Origin: Labrenzia sp. R4_2
Lineage (GTDB): Bacteria; Pseudomonadota; Alphaproteobacteria; Rhizobiales; Stappiaceae
Assembly: GCF_017743865.1 (NCBI RefSeq)
Contig: NZ_JAGHRJ010000001.1
Span: forward strand, 868,001-932,000
Length of the DNA: 64,000 bases
Direction of reading: 5' to 3'
The notes below the pieces were generated by a model. It was not told the origin of the DNA, did not search any database, and saw nothing but the letters and a program-made list of their open reading frames with translations. Each line of letters opens with the position of its first letter. Within the stretch, counting starts at the first letter, position 1. Below are positions 21,131 to 29,615 of the stretch, piece after piece. The position numbers were made by a program, and so were the translations under genes.

Positions 21131-21793
21131 TTATCGGGACAAAGGAATTTGGACTTCATTCCTCCGGAAGGGCGGCAGTGTAAAAGGCGCATTGAAATAG
21201 GCGAAAACGGGCGCGTCAGCTGCCTTTAAGCCGTTTTTGGAGAGATATTCCTCTAGCGTCTGCAAATGCCGGTTGAAGTTTCGATCGGTCCACATGCCGG
21301 AAAACCGGATGGCGGCGACCTTCTTTCTTTTTACATTTATAATCCTGATCCGCTCATCATCCGGCCGTGGCGCAGTGCGCACCGTGTATTCTGATGGCAG
21401 GTAAAAAGCGACACGCCACTCTCCATTCCCAGCCTGCTGCTGCGTGACCGGGGCGGTCATTGCAATTTCCTCCGGCTCCGCTTGCTGGCGGACGGGGGCT
21501 GTCATCTCGATTTTGTTGCTGCCTTGATTATCGCCAGAAATGTAGCGGAACAGGATCCTGAAAGCCTTGCGGGTCGCAGCGCTTCGATCGCCCGCAACGG
21601 TCACCTCTGCGGCGGCCATATCCTTGTACTGCCGGATCTCGATTGGGCCATCGGACGAGAGGACCTTGTAACTCGGCTGTTCGAGTGCTGCGGCGGCAGA
21701 AGACAAAATGGCCAAAAGCGCGACAACTGCTGGGCCTGTAATTCCCAGCCATCCCGGTTTCCGGCGGAGAAACGATAGAGGTGTATGCGTCAT
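21131..21793 (-). CDS. SOUL-family heme-binding protein
   Basis: 220 residues. Export signal at about 1-37 (FLRRKPGWLGITGPAVVALLAILSSAAAA). SOUL/HEBP domain: YKVLSSDGPIEIRQYKDMAAAEVTV, FRYISGDNQGSNKIEMTAPV, and a C-terminal RFSGMWTDRNFNRHLQTLEEYL. The duplicated MTAPV segments are typical. Family members bind heme or tetrapyrroles; the physiological role is unclear. The frame begins with a TTG at 21811, but ATG 21793 is the better start. Confidence 0.87.
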   Translation of the reverse strand: MTHTPLSFLRRKPGWLGITGPAVVALLAILSSAAAALEQPSYKVLSSDGPIEIRQYKDMAAAEVTVAGDRSAATRKAFRILFRYISGDNQGSNKIEMTAPVRQQAEPEEIAMTAPVTQQQAGNGEWRVAFYLPSEYTVRTAPRPDDERIRIINVKRKKVAAIRFSGMWTDRNFNRHLQTLEEYLSKNGLKAADAPVFAYFNAPFTLPPFRRNEVQIPLSR

Positions 21794-21928
21794 GGACTGA
21801 ATATGGGGCAATGCCGAAGGACGGCCATAGCGCGCGTGTCATCTATGCTTGAATGCCAAGCAGTTGCGCCTCGGATCCAACCATGAAACCAGTTTCCCGT
21901 TCAGATATTCAAGCAGTCGGTATGCCGA

Positions 21929-23089
21929 CTATGCGACATCAACATAGCCAACAATCCCCTCATAATTGTACTGGGACAGCGTGGCGATCACATTGTCTTT
22001 TTCGGCTTCATTCGCCGTATAGAAATGAGTGCCGGTGTCCGTATTGAAGAAACGATACAGCGCAATGTCGTCTGAATCCGCTGTGCTGTGAAGGTGATAG
22101 GCGACACCCTCGTAATTGAACTGAGAGAGCGTGGAGATTACGGAATCCCGTTCTGCAGCGCTTGCCGTGAAAAAGTGCGTCCCGGTTTCCGTATTGTAAA
22201 AACGGTAGAACTCGACCGCATTCGCATCGGTGCTGTTCACGCTTTTATAGGCAACGCTTTCATAGCTGTATTGCGCCAGGTTGGTGCTGATTGAAACGGC
22301 TTCAGTGTGATTTGCTGAGTAAAAATGTGTCCCGGTGGAGCTGTTGAAGAAGCGGTAAACCCCCAAATCAACTTCGGGGATCGTAACCGTCGGAGTTGTC
22401 GGGGTTGTCGTTGCCGCCCCATAGATCGCCTGCACGGCGTTGATATCATCCTGCGTCAGGGACGTGCCATAATTCTCGTTGACGACCACAGCAGCCATGA
22501 TCGCGTTCGGATCCTCACTGTGCCCAATGCCCAAAGCGTGTCCGATTTCATGGATTGCCGTACTCAGGAAAGCCGTCGTGGTCCAGTTTTCTGCCGTATC
22601 AAAAATGACTTGGACGGAATCGGTTGTGTAGGTTGCTCCACCGTCACTGCTGGAAAAGAGAGAGTCAGCAAACCCCAGTGTGTTGCTCACTCCGTCGATT
22701 GCATCCATCGCAAATCTGATTTGGACAGAACTTGCATCCGTCACTTCCCGGAAGCTGATATCGGCCACTTGCGCCCAAGCATCAAATGCATCGCGCACCG
22801 CTTGTTGAAAATTCGGGTCCGTGATCGCGGCGTCGGAGGCGTAGGGGGTTCCGCCGACAGTTCCACTCAACGTTGTTGTTGCAAAGCTCCAGGTAACTTC
22901 CCCTCCGGATGTGCCCGGGGTGCCGCTCGTGCCCCATTTCGGAAGCGGGTTGTACAGCACAAAATCACTGACAATGTTGAAGTCGCCTTGCGTCCGTTCG
23001 GCGGTCCAACTCAAGCTGCCGGTCTTCTTCCCATCCGAGTTATAGCTCAGTGAGAAGTCAGCCACCGGGCTGCCGCAGATAATGCACAT
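21929..23089 (-). CDS. Matrixin-like zinc metallopeptidase with three C-terminal repeats
   Basis: 386 residues. The zinc site HEIGHALGIGH is at 180-190 (H180, E181, H184, H190) with the Met-turn methionine at 198. After a Thr/Pro linker at about 227-238 come three repeats of about 50 residues at roughly 243, 293 and 343, each with a YRFxNxxTGTHFxxA core, resembling the DUF5648 unit. The N-terminus MCIICGSPV carries a CxxC and no Sec signal; I recall short CxxC starts in other alphaproteobacterial M10 peptidases. Secretion by a type I-like route is inference; no RTX nonapeptides or transporter genes are present. GGGGAG precedes the ATG. Confidence 0.88.
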   Translation of the reverse strand: MCIICGSPVADFSLSYNSDGKKTGSLSWTAERTQGDFNIVSDFVLYNPLPKWGTSGTPGTSGGEVTWSFATTTLSGTVGGTPYASDAAITDPNFQQAVRDAFDAWAQVADISFREVTDASSVQIRFAMDAIDGVSNTLGFADSLFSSSDGGATYTTDSVQVIFDTAENWTTTAFLSTAIHEIGHALGIGHSEDPNAIMAAVVVNENYGTSLTQDDINAVQAIYGAATTTPTTPTVTIPEVDLGVYRFFNSSTGTHFYSANHTEAVSISTNLAQYSYESVAYKSVNSTDANAVEFYRFYNTETGTHFFTASAAERDSVISTLSQFNYEGVAYHLHSTADSDDIALYRFFNTDTGTHFYTANEAEKDNVIATLSQYNYEGIVGYVDVA

Positions 23090-23131
23090 GGAATCTCCCC
23101 GCTTAATTGCTCGTTCTTACCGGTCCCGTTG

Positions 23132-23171
23132 ATTTGGTTGGAAAGGCTATCGTATTCTCTCTCAACCAAAT
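23132..23171. repeat. Inverted repeat upstream of the metallopeptidase
   Basis: ATTTGGTTG 23132-23140 and CAACCAAAT 23163-23171 are perfect inverted copies 22 bases apart, 43-82 bases upstream of the metallopeptidase start. Either an operator or a leader hairpin. The rest of 23090-23379 shows no gene that I can support. Confidence 0.4.
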
Positions 23172-23379
23172 TCCCGCTTGTGGTCTGATTGTAAACACAT
23201 CAGGCCGTCAAACTGTTTCATCGAAGCGATGTAGCTGCCTTAAGGTAAGGCTCATGAAAGCATGCTTGGACAGGCGCCGCAATTCCGCAAAGTTACAAAG
23301 TGCAACGAGCTTTTCGGCAGCTTGGAGGTAAAGAATTGGCAAGGAGCAATGGGGCTTTTTGCTCGGAGAACAGCTGCCT

Positions 23380-23826
23380 TTATACAGCAGCGTCATTTAC
23401 CCTGGCATCAGCACTGATTGCAGATCGCAAAGTTCCCAGCGCGACGAACATCAAAAACCCGGCGGGTCCGAACAGAAAGGTCACCGGCAAGCAGGGCAGA
23501 ACCAACCAAAAGCTCATATTTTTGGCACGGGCACTCCGACACATCCATGCACCAACAAAAAGGTCAAATGCCAGAAAGTGGATCCAGCCCGCCATAATCG
23601 CGTTTGGATTTGAAAACAGTTGAACAACCGCGGAAAAACTCCCGTAGCCACCTTCAGAGACAGGGAAAAAGCCCACGATTGCGACGTAACTAACGGCAAG
23701 AAGGGCTGGGATTGCGTAGCCTGAAATACGGTCTGACCATTTCGGGATGAGGGGCGAAATCAACAACAATACCCAGCCGAGCATCGCCAGAGAGTTCACA
23801 CCGGAAAACACGGTTTCATAATCCAT
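23380..23826 (-). CDS. ABA4-like integral membrane protein
   Basis: 148 residues, four predicted membrane helices. The pattern WVLLLISPLIPKW near the N-terminus, GYGSFSAVVQLFSNPNAIMAGWIHFLAFDLFVGAWM and FGPAGFLMFV matches the ABA4-like family, whose plant member is needed for neoxanthin formation; the bacterial function is not established. The frame opens at 23889, but ATG 23826 with GGGAG at 8-base spacing fits the family start. Transcribed divergently from a MarR gene across a palindromic region, so regulation by that MarR is likely. Confidence 0.75.
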   Translation of the reverse strand: MDYETVFSGVNSLAMLGWVLLLISPLIPKWSDRISGYAIPALLAVSYVAIVGFFPVSEGGYGSFSAVVQLFSNPNAIMAGWIHFLAFDLFVGAWMCRSARAKNMSFWLVLPCLPVTFLFGPAGFLMFVALGTLRSAISADARVNDAAV

Positions 23827-23865
23827 TAGAACACTCCCTAGGCTCCATCTTATGAGGCAGTAGTT

Positions 23866-23901
23866 ATTGCAATATGCTTGCAGGCGCAATCATGTTGCAA
23901 T
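23866..23901. promoter_or_regulatory. Putative MarR operator
   Basis: A 36-base imperfect palindrome. Each half is 18 bases, starting ATTGCAA; 14 of 18 positions match when the right half is inverted. It lies between the divergent ABA4-like and marR genes, 12 bases before the marR start. Autoregulation is inferred. Confidence 0.6.
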
Positions 23902-23912
23902 AAAAAAGCCGA

Positions 23913-24359
23913 ATGGAAGATATTTACACAACCAACGCACTGAGGCTTATGCAATCGGCAGATGAGTTTCGGGCGAAGCTCTCAGGTGAGTTTTCCGCTG
24001 TTCACGGTCTTTCCGTGAATGAGTATTTTTTTCTCATGCATCTTCAAAGAGCACCGCTCAATCGGTTGTCCCGGGTGGAGCTGGCCAAGCGCATGTATGT
24101 CAGTGCCTCCACGGTCACGCGGATGGCCGCACCGATGGAAAAGCTTGGGCTTGTGACCCGTGAGGCCGATATCCGGGATGCGCGATTGGCCTATGTCGTT
24201 CTGTCCAAAGCGGGAACTATCAGATTGGGTGAGGCGAAAGTGACCTTTGCGAAGCACGCGCGTGCAGCGTTCGGAGACCGATGGTCCAGTGCTGAATTGG
24301 ACAGCCTGTCCAAACTGCTCAATCGGCTTGTCGCTGGTACGCTTCCAAATCTGACATGA
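23913..24359 (+). CDS. MarR family transcriptional regulator
   Basis: 148 residues. Winged-helix core LSVNEYFFLMHL, then RLSRVELAKRMYVSASTVTRMAAPMEKLGLVTREADIRDARLAYVVLSKAG (recognition helix and wing with the conserved DxRD-type R). Effector unknown. Divergent from the ABA4-like gene with the palindrome between them. A perfect 28-base palindrome lies just after its stop. Confidence 0.9.
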   Translation: MEDIYTTNALRLMQSADEFRAKLSGEFSAVHGLSVNEYFFLMHLQRAPLNRLSRVELAKRMYVSASTVTRMAAPMEKLGLVTREADIRDARLAYVVLSKAGTIRLGEAKVTFAKHARAAFGDRWSSAELDSLSKLLNRLVAGTLPNLT

Positions 24360-24368
24360 ACAGATGCA

Positions 24369-24396
24369 TCGGTCTTGTTTAGCTAAACAAGACCGA
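24369..24396. repeat. Perfect 28-base palindrome
   Basis: Bases 24369-24396 equal their own reverse complement around a TTTAG|CTAAA centre. It sits between the marR stop and the convergent tRNA-Pro. As RNA it would fold to a long stem with a tiny loop. There is no T-run, so terminator function is doubtful; a protein-binding site is as likely. Confidence 0.7.
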
Positions 24397-24434
24397 ATTC
24401 AAGCTAGGTATTCGGAAAATAGTCTTGAAAAAAT

Positions 24435-24511
24435 TGGTCGGGCAGGCCGGATTTGAACCGACGACCCCTTCACCCCCAGTGAAGTGCGCTACCAGGCTGC
24501 GCTACTGCCCG
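24435..24511 (-). tRNA. tRNA-Pro (anticodon GGG)
   Basis: 77 nt including an encoded CCA. Acceptor arm CGGGCAG/CTGCCCG, anticodon stem CTTCA/TGAAG with loop CTGGGGG (anticodon GGG), T arm with GTTCAAAT. On the minus strand the CCA is followed by six T, a likely termination signal. Confidence 0.97.
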
Positions 24512-24648
24512 AACTCGCACTAACTATCGTGTTCGCAATCCCTGCGCAAGATGCTTGTTGGCAGGCGTCCCATGGTTTTGCCCAGCTTGTCGCACGCACC
24601 AGCAGAAGCGTCAGGATTGGAGGGGTGAGCGTTCAATTGCTCTTGATG

Positions 24649-25917
24649 TCAATCAGGAGTGGGCGTCTGGAGAGCGCTGCGCCGCCAGTTGCGCCGTTCC
24701 AGCTTGTCTGCTGCGATTAATCCCCAGGCAAGGCCATAGAGCATGAACAAATGCCGCCAGTGATCGGTGTCGATGACGACGGACAGCAACAGGTGGGCAA
24801 CAAAGACTGCAAACACCGCCTGAACGAACGGGGTCCACGGACGGGATTTGAAGATCAGCGGAAGGAACGCACAGACCGTCCATATGGCCATGACGATATA
24901 GGCAATGCCCCCCATCCAGCCGTAGGTGGTGAAGGCCTTAAGATAAACATTGTGCTCATCCTCACCGAAGGTTTTGCCGAACTCTAGCGCGCCGAGACCC
25001 AGAGGATGCTCCATCACAAGTTGGAAGCCGATCGCGTAGCGGGCAAAACGGCCAAGGCGTCCGCCGTCATAGTCCTGCACCAGACGGGCCCGCTGGGAGA
25101 ACATGTCGGAGACCGCCTCAAACGACAAGGCGACTGTCATGAGAAGCGCACAGAAGAAGATGCCGGCCATGCCGATCAGGATCAGCCGGCCCCGGCGGGC
25201 AAGGTTCTGTTCGGTCACCAATTGGATCGTGTAAAGCAGCAGCAGTGACGCCAAGAGCACCCCCCAGGCGCCGCGTGAGAAACTCAAGAAAATGCCTAAG
25301 AGCAGGATGCTCAGCGGCAGCAGCACATAGAGATTGCGCAAGGTGGGGCCGCGCAAAAATGTCTGAATGAGCAGGAGGGTTGGCAGTACCAGAAACGGAC
25401 CAAACACGTTCGGATCCTGAAAGGTTCCGCGCGCGCGGTCGAAGCGGGTAAAATACTCAGCTCCTGGAAACAGGTTGAAATAGCCGGCTATCCCAAAAAG
25501 GGCGGCAATTACCGCACCGATAATGTAGCCGCGCTCAATGATTCGGCTGCGTTCGGGTTTGTCGCTCAGGATCGCGGCGTAAAAGATCGCCGTGATCGCA
25601 AGAAATCCGGAAACGGCGGCATACATGAGCGCATCGCCAAAATCCTCTGCGAACGGCACGGACGCAAGGCCGCCGGCTGTAAACACCATCATCAGGACGA
25701 TCAGCGGTGCAAACTCGCGGCGCAACTTCAGCCCGCACGCGAGCCAGATGACGGTCAAGGCCACCATGTAGAGTTCGTAAGGGGCCGGTTCTTCGATCAC
25801 GAAAGCTGACAGGAAGGCCGCCAACCACAATGCGCCATTGCCCAGCGATCTGACCGACAGGCCGAACGGGGGCGGGGCCGTCAGCGCCCGCCCATCATGG
25901 GCGGCCCAAACGGTCAA
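24649..25917 (-). CDS. O-antigen ligase/Wzy-type polysaccharide polymerase
   Basis: 422 residues, about 12 membrane helices. The Wzy_C (O-antigen ligase) domain is recognised by FQDPNVFGPFLVLP, SFSRGAWGVLLA and a periplasmic EDEHNVYLKAFTTYGWMGG. It would polymerise or transfer undecaprenyl-linked repeat units at the periplasmic face. The start is a TTG overlapping the stop of the upstream gene (TTGA) with GGAG 8 bases before; no ATG exists before the second helix. Last gene of a three-gene run with the phosphoglycosyltransferase and GT4, so it most likely acts on exopolysaccharide, not LPS. Confidence 0.85.
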   Translation of the reverse strand: MTVWAAHDGRALTAPPPFGLSVRSLGNGALWLAAFLSAFVIEEPAPYELYMVALTVIWLACGLKLRREFAPLIVLMMVFTAGGLASVPFAEDFGDALMYAAVSGFLAITAIFYAAILSDKPERSRIIERGYIIGAVIAALFGIAGYFNLFPGAEYFTRFDRARGTFQDPNVFGPFLVLPTLLLIQTFLRGPTLRNLYVLLPLSILLLGIFLSFSRGAWGVLLASLLLLYTIQLVTEQNLARRGRLILIGMAGIFFCALLMTVALSFEAVSDMFSQRARLVQDYDGGRLGRFARYAIGFQLVMEHPLGLGALEFGKTFGEDEHNVYLKAFTTYGWMGGIAYIVMAIWTVCAFLPLIFKSRPWTPFVQAVFAVFVAHLLLSVVIDTDHWRHLFMLYGLAWGLIAADKLERRNWRRSALQTPTPD

Positions 25918-27527
25918 TAGGCGTTCTCCGTGTTCAACAGCTTCAACGGCGTCAGGAACAAGATCTTCAGATCAAACAGGATCGACCAGTTCTCGATGTA
26001 GTAGACATCGCATTCCACGCGCTTCTGGATCTTTTCAGGTGTATCGACCTCTCCGCGCCAGCCATTGATCTGTGCCCAGCCAGTCACTCCGGGCTTGACC
26101 TTGTGGCGCGCGAAATAACCGTCAACGACGTCGTCCCAGGTCTCGTTGTTGGTGTGGGCATTGACCGCATGGGGGCGGGGGCCGACGAGCGACAGGCTTC
26201 CGGCAAGCACGTTGAACAGCTGAGGCAGCTCATCGATCGACGTCTTGCGGATGATCCGCCCAACCTTTGTCACCCGGGGGTCGCCCTTGGTCACCACCTT
26301 CTTTGCGTCCGGGTCTGCCATATCCGTGTACATGGATCGGAACTTCAGTACCTCAATGATCTCGTTGTTGAAGCCATACCGCTTCTGCCGGAAGATAACC
26401 GGGCCCTTGCTGTCCAGCTTGATGGCAATAATGGTTCCAATCATCACCGGTGCAAGACAAACTATTGCGATCAGCGAGAACACAACATCGAATATCCGCT
26501 TGGCAACCATATCCCAATCGGCGATCGGCTTTTCAGCGACATCGACGAAGGGGACCGTCCCGATGAAGGATGTGCCCCGATCACGAAACCGCACCTTGTC
26601 GGTATGTGCCGACAGACGGATGTCGACCGGCAGAACCCAAAGTGTCTTCAAAAGCTCCAGCACTCGTTTTTCAGCGCGCAGAGGAATGCAAACAATCAGC
26701 ATGTCGATGCGGGCAAGGCGCGCAAACTCCACAAGAGCGCTGATGTTGCCGAGTTTCGGGTAGCCGGCCACGACTGGCGGCGACCGATCGTTGGAACGGT
26801 CGTCAAAGATGCCGCAAATCCGAATATCGTTATCCGATTGGGCTTCCAGATCGTGGATCAATTCCTGGGCAGCCGTACCGCCACCAACAATGATGGCGCG
26901 CCGTTCCAAGCTTCCAGATTTCGTCCAGCCCCGCACCAATCGCGAGAGCACGAGCCGTGAGATACATAGGCTGACGAGGCCCATACTGTACCAGGCACCA
27001 ATCCAGGCGTCAGAGACACTGGACCCAATACCAGTCGCACTTCGTAAAACGGCGAACATTGCAAAGACCAGTGTCCAGCCTGCCGACACTCGGCCGATTT
27101 GGGCCAGGCGCTGACGCATGACCGGAACCTGGTAGACATCGGACGCTTGAAAGAAGGCGAGCGTGAAAAGAACTGCCAAGCCAGCGGCGAGCGCATGGAT
27201 GCCGGTTGGGCTGCCAGCGCCGGGCCCGGTGAGGAGTGCGATCCCAGCTGAGGCAAGAATGATCAGAATATCAAATAGACGAACCGAGCCACCGAGCACC
27301 GGAACCGAAATTCCGCGTGTTCCGAGATTTTTGGCAATATCCAGCGCATCAAGCGACAGATTGGTGTTCGCAAAATCTTCGAACGAGATCTTGGTCGCTT
27401 CTCTTGAGGCCAGAGGAGATTGGCGCAGCCGGTTTTCAAGGTGCCCCCTGACGCCCGGTTGAGCGGCTGGCGCTGGTGCGCTGGCTGCCGTTCCCTGTTC
27501 GGCTCTATCGTATGCGGGTTCGCTCAT
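25914..27527 (-). CDS. Undecaprenyl-phosphate sugar phosphotransferase (WbaP/WcaJ/ExoY family)
   Basis: 537 residues. N-terminal membrane helices (about 95-230), a Rossmann-like segment (AIIVGGGTAAQELI), and the C-terminal bacterial sugar transferase domain with KRYGFNNEIIEVLKFRSM, TSIDELPQLFNVLAGSLSLVGPRPH and KPGVTGWAQINGWRGE. It starts exopolysaccharide assembly by moving hexose-1-phosphate (often glucose or galactose) to undecaprenyl phosphate. Start ATG overlaps the GT4 stop (TAATG), and its stop overlaps the polymerase start. Confidence 0.93.
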   Translation of the reverse strand: MSEPAYDRAEQGTAASAPAPAAQPGVRGHLENRLRQSPLASREATKISFEDFANTNLSLDALDIAKNLGTRGISVPVLGGSVRLFDILIILASAGIALLTGPGAGSPTGIHALAAGLAVLFTLAFFQASDVYQVPVMRQRLAQIGRVSAGWTLVFAMFAVLRSATGIGSSVSDAWIGAWYSMGLVSLCISRLVLSRLVRGWTKSGSLERRAIIVGGGTAAQELIHDLEAQSDNDIRICGIFDDRSNDRSPPVVAGYPKLGNISALVEFARLARIDMLIVCIPLRAEKRVLELLKTLWVLPVDIRLSAHTDKVRFRDRGTSFIGTVPFVDVAEKPIADWDMVAKRIFDVVFSLIAIVCLAPVMIGTIIAIKLDSKGPVIFRQKRYGFNNEIIEVLKFRSMYTDMADPDAKKVVTKGDPRVTKVGRIIRKTSIDELPQLFNVLAGSLSLVGPRPHAVNAHTNNETWDDVVDGYFARHKVKPGVTGWAQINGWRGEVDTPEKIQKRVECDVYYIENWSILFDLKILFLTPLKLLNTENAY

Positions 27528-28756
27528 TATCGCTGGCTCGATCTCGCATAGACAGATGATAGGGAAGTGGCTTGATTGGGCGCGAGCTCGGGTTGTTGAG
27601 CCGGGACGTCGCTTGATGCGATCCCGAGTGCCTCCATGTAGACCGAATTGATGCGATCGGTCATCAAATCCGTGGAAAAGGTCTCTGCAAGACAGGGCCG
27701 CATTTCAACGGCTTCTGCCTGTTTTTTCTCAGGGTTTGCCAAGGCGTCTTCCATGGCAAGGGTCAATTGTGTGATGTGACCCGGCTCGATAAGGCGGTTG
27801 GCGAACTTGCCGAATATTTCCGGGATTCCGCCTGCGCGCGTTGCGATCAGTGGACGTTGGGCCGCGACCGTCTCAAGAATGATGTAAGGCATGGCTTCGG
27901 CCCGCGACGGGATAACGACTGTCTTAGCAAGTTTGAAGGCCTCGCGCGCCTTCATCGGCCCTGTGAAGGTTACGGCCCCGGTCAAGCCGAGCTTCTCGAC
28001 CATTTCGCGGTAACGTCCTTCGTCCGGGCCATCTCCAACCAGGATAGCAAACGGTGCTCGCCCAAGCTTCAGGCGCAGATTGTAGAGTGCTTCGATAAAG
28101 AGGTCCGGCCCCTTGAGATCACGCAACATGCCGATGAAGACAAAGTCGGCTGCGTCCTCATTGGCGTTGACCGGCTCAAAGTCCTGGTTGGACAGTCCGT
28201 TATAGACGATGCGGTTTGTAGCGCGTGCGGAAGCGATCTTCGTCTCATAAGCAGCGCTCTCATAATCGGAGACAAAAATGAGGCCGTCGGTTATCCGCCC
28301 CAGAAGGCGTTCGAGCGTGTGATAGACACGGCCCTCAAGCCTGTGCGGATGATAGTGCAGGCTGCCCCCGTGTGGAGAGTAGATGCGCGCTGGTCTCTGG
28401 CCCCGCAGCCCGAGATACGTGCCGATCAGCCGGGCGTAGGCACCCCCTTTGGCACCATGACCATGCAGCACTGCGGGCTTTAGATCTCTAATATGGCGGT
28501 AAAGGGCGAGGGTCGCCGAAAGGTCTTGAACCGTCAATTGGCGGCGCATCGGGAACCGTGCCAGTCCTAAAGACAATGATGAACGCAGTTCTTCAATCTG
28601 GGCGTCTTCAAAGGCGCCGCCAGTAGTGCTGTCGCAAATAAGGCCGACTTTGTGTCCTAAAGCTTCTTGGCAGCGTGCCAGATCGCGGACGTGACGGAAA
28701 ATCCCGCCGACTGGCGCTCGGACGCAGTGCACGATCCGCATTGGAGGGGTTGTCAT
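27527..28756 (-). CDS. Glycosyltransferase family 4
   Basis: 409 residues, GT-B fold. N-terminal VGGIFRHVRDLARCQEALGHKVGLI, then GHGAKGGAYARL, and the C-terminal nucleotide-sugar site FIGMLRDLKGPDLFIEAL and PSRAEAMPYIILETVA, which contains the EX7E motif. It should add a sugar to the lipid-linked unit at the cytoplasmic face. Sugar specificity cannot be read. It overlaps the next gene by one base. Confidence 0.9.
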   Translation of the reverse strand: MTTPPMRIVHCVRAPVGGIFRHVRDLARCQEALGHKVGLICDSTTGGAFEDAQIEELRSSLSLGLARFPMRRQLTVQDLSATLALYRHIRDLKPAVLHGHGAKGGAYARLIGTYLGLRGQRPARIYSPHGGSLHYHPHRLEGRVYHTLERLLGRITDGLIFVSDYESAAYETKIASARATNRIVYNGLSNQDFEPVNANEDAADFVFIGMLRDLKGPDLFIEALYNLRLKLGRAPFAILVGDGPDEGRYREMVEKLGLTGAVTFTGPMKAREAFKLAKTVVIPSRAEAMPYIILETVAAQRPLIATRAGGIPEIFGKFANRLIEPGHITQLTLAMEDALANPEKKQAEAVEMRPCLAETFSTDLMTDRINSVYMEALGIASSDVPAQQPELAPNQATSLSSVYARSSQR

Positions 28757-28861
28757 TGTGCAATTTCCCTGTTTTTGCTTTCAGGCTTCTAAGTGAGCCC
28801 GTTCAGCAGTCAGGATGCACAATAGCAAAGGGAGATGAGTCGGCGGTTAACTCGCAGCCTG

Positions 28862-29419
28862 TCAGAAATACCGTTCCCGCACGTAAATTGTGTCTCCGGG
28901 TCGGACAGGATCCGAAATCGGAACGCGTCCGTTTAGAATTTCACCATTAATTTGACGGGTGATATCAACGTCTTCCTGGCGAGCCCGGGAGCTGAATCCA
29001 CCCGCGGTCGCGATTGCGTTTTGTACTGTCATGCCGGCCACGTAGCTATATTGGCCCGCATTTTGCACCTCGCCCATCACGAAAACCGGACGGTAGGTGT
29101 CTACCTCAACGGAAACGTCTGGGTCGCGAATGTAACCTTGCCGCAGCTTGGCAGCAATTTCGGCGGCCAAACCCTGTTGTGTCTTGCCGCGAGCGGCAAC
29201 GCTCCCAACAAGTGGAAAAGAAATATATCCAGCTTGATCAATGACATAAGTATTGGAAAGGTCGTCTTGACCAAACACAATTATGCGCAGCCGGTCGCTG
29301 GAATCCAGGCGGTACGGCTGGGTCAAGGTTTCATGAAATGCGGTCGGCGGTTGCCGGTACCCACTGCACGCAGCAAGTCCCAGGCACAACGCCGGTACCA
29401 GAAGCGCTCTCATTCGCAT
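28862..29419 (-). CDS. Polysaccharide export lipoprotein (Wza/ExoF-like)
   Basis: 185 residues from ATG 29419. Lipobox LAAC (Cys about residue 17). Poly_export domain YRLDSSDRLRIIVFGQDDLSNTYVIDQAGYISFPLVG, a SLBB-like domain RPVFVMGEVQNAGQYSYVAGMTVQNAIATAGG, and a C-terminal PGDTIYVRERYF. It lacks the C-terminal outer membrane helix region of full-length Wza (about 380 residues), as usual for short alphaproteobacterial types. An upstream GTG/ATG at 29455 is rejected because AGGAGAG sits correctly before 29419. Divergent from the Wzc-like gene. Confidence 0.9.
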   Translation of the reverse strand: MRMRALLVPALCLGLAACSGYRQPPTAFHETLTQPYRLDSSDRLRIIVFGQDDLSNTYVIDQAGYISFPLVGSVAARGKTQQGLAAEIAAKLRQGYIRDPDVSVEVDTYRPVFVMGEVQNAGQYSYVAGMTVQNAIATAGGFSSRARQEDVDITRQINGEILNGRVPISDPVRPGDTIYVRERYF

Positions 29420-29615
29420 CAACGACTCTCCTACAATTCTGCAAGAGGATCGCAAGGTATGGTTAATTGAGGGTGAAGACGGATCAAGGCGAACAGATAG
29501 CCTGTCAATAATGCGTATGCATAAATTAACGCCTGTTCCCGCCAGCAGCGTGGAAGCTTAACCGAACGCTTACCATAATCAGACATAATTCGGCGCGTAT
29601 CTGGAGAAAAGTAAC

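Noticed and set aside
16662..24511. tRNA-Pro-integrated genomic island
   Set aside because: No integrase and no second copy of the tRNA 3' end that I can find by eye, so only gene loading is suggested.
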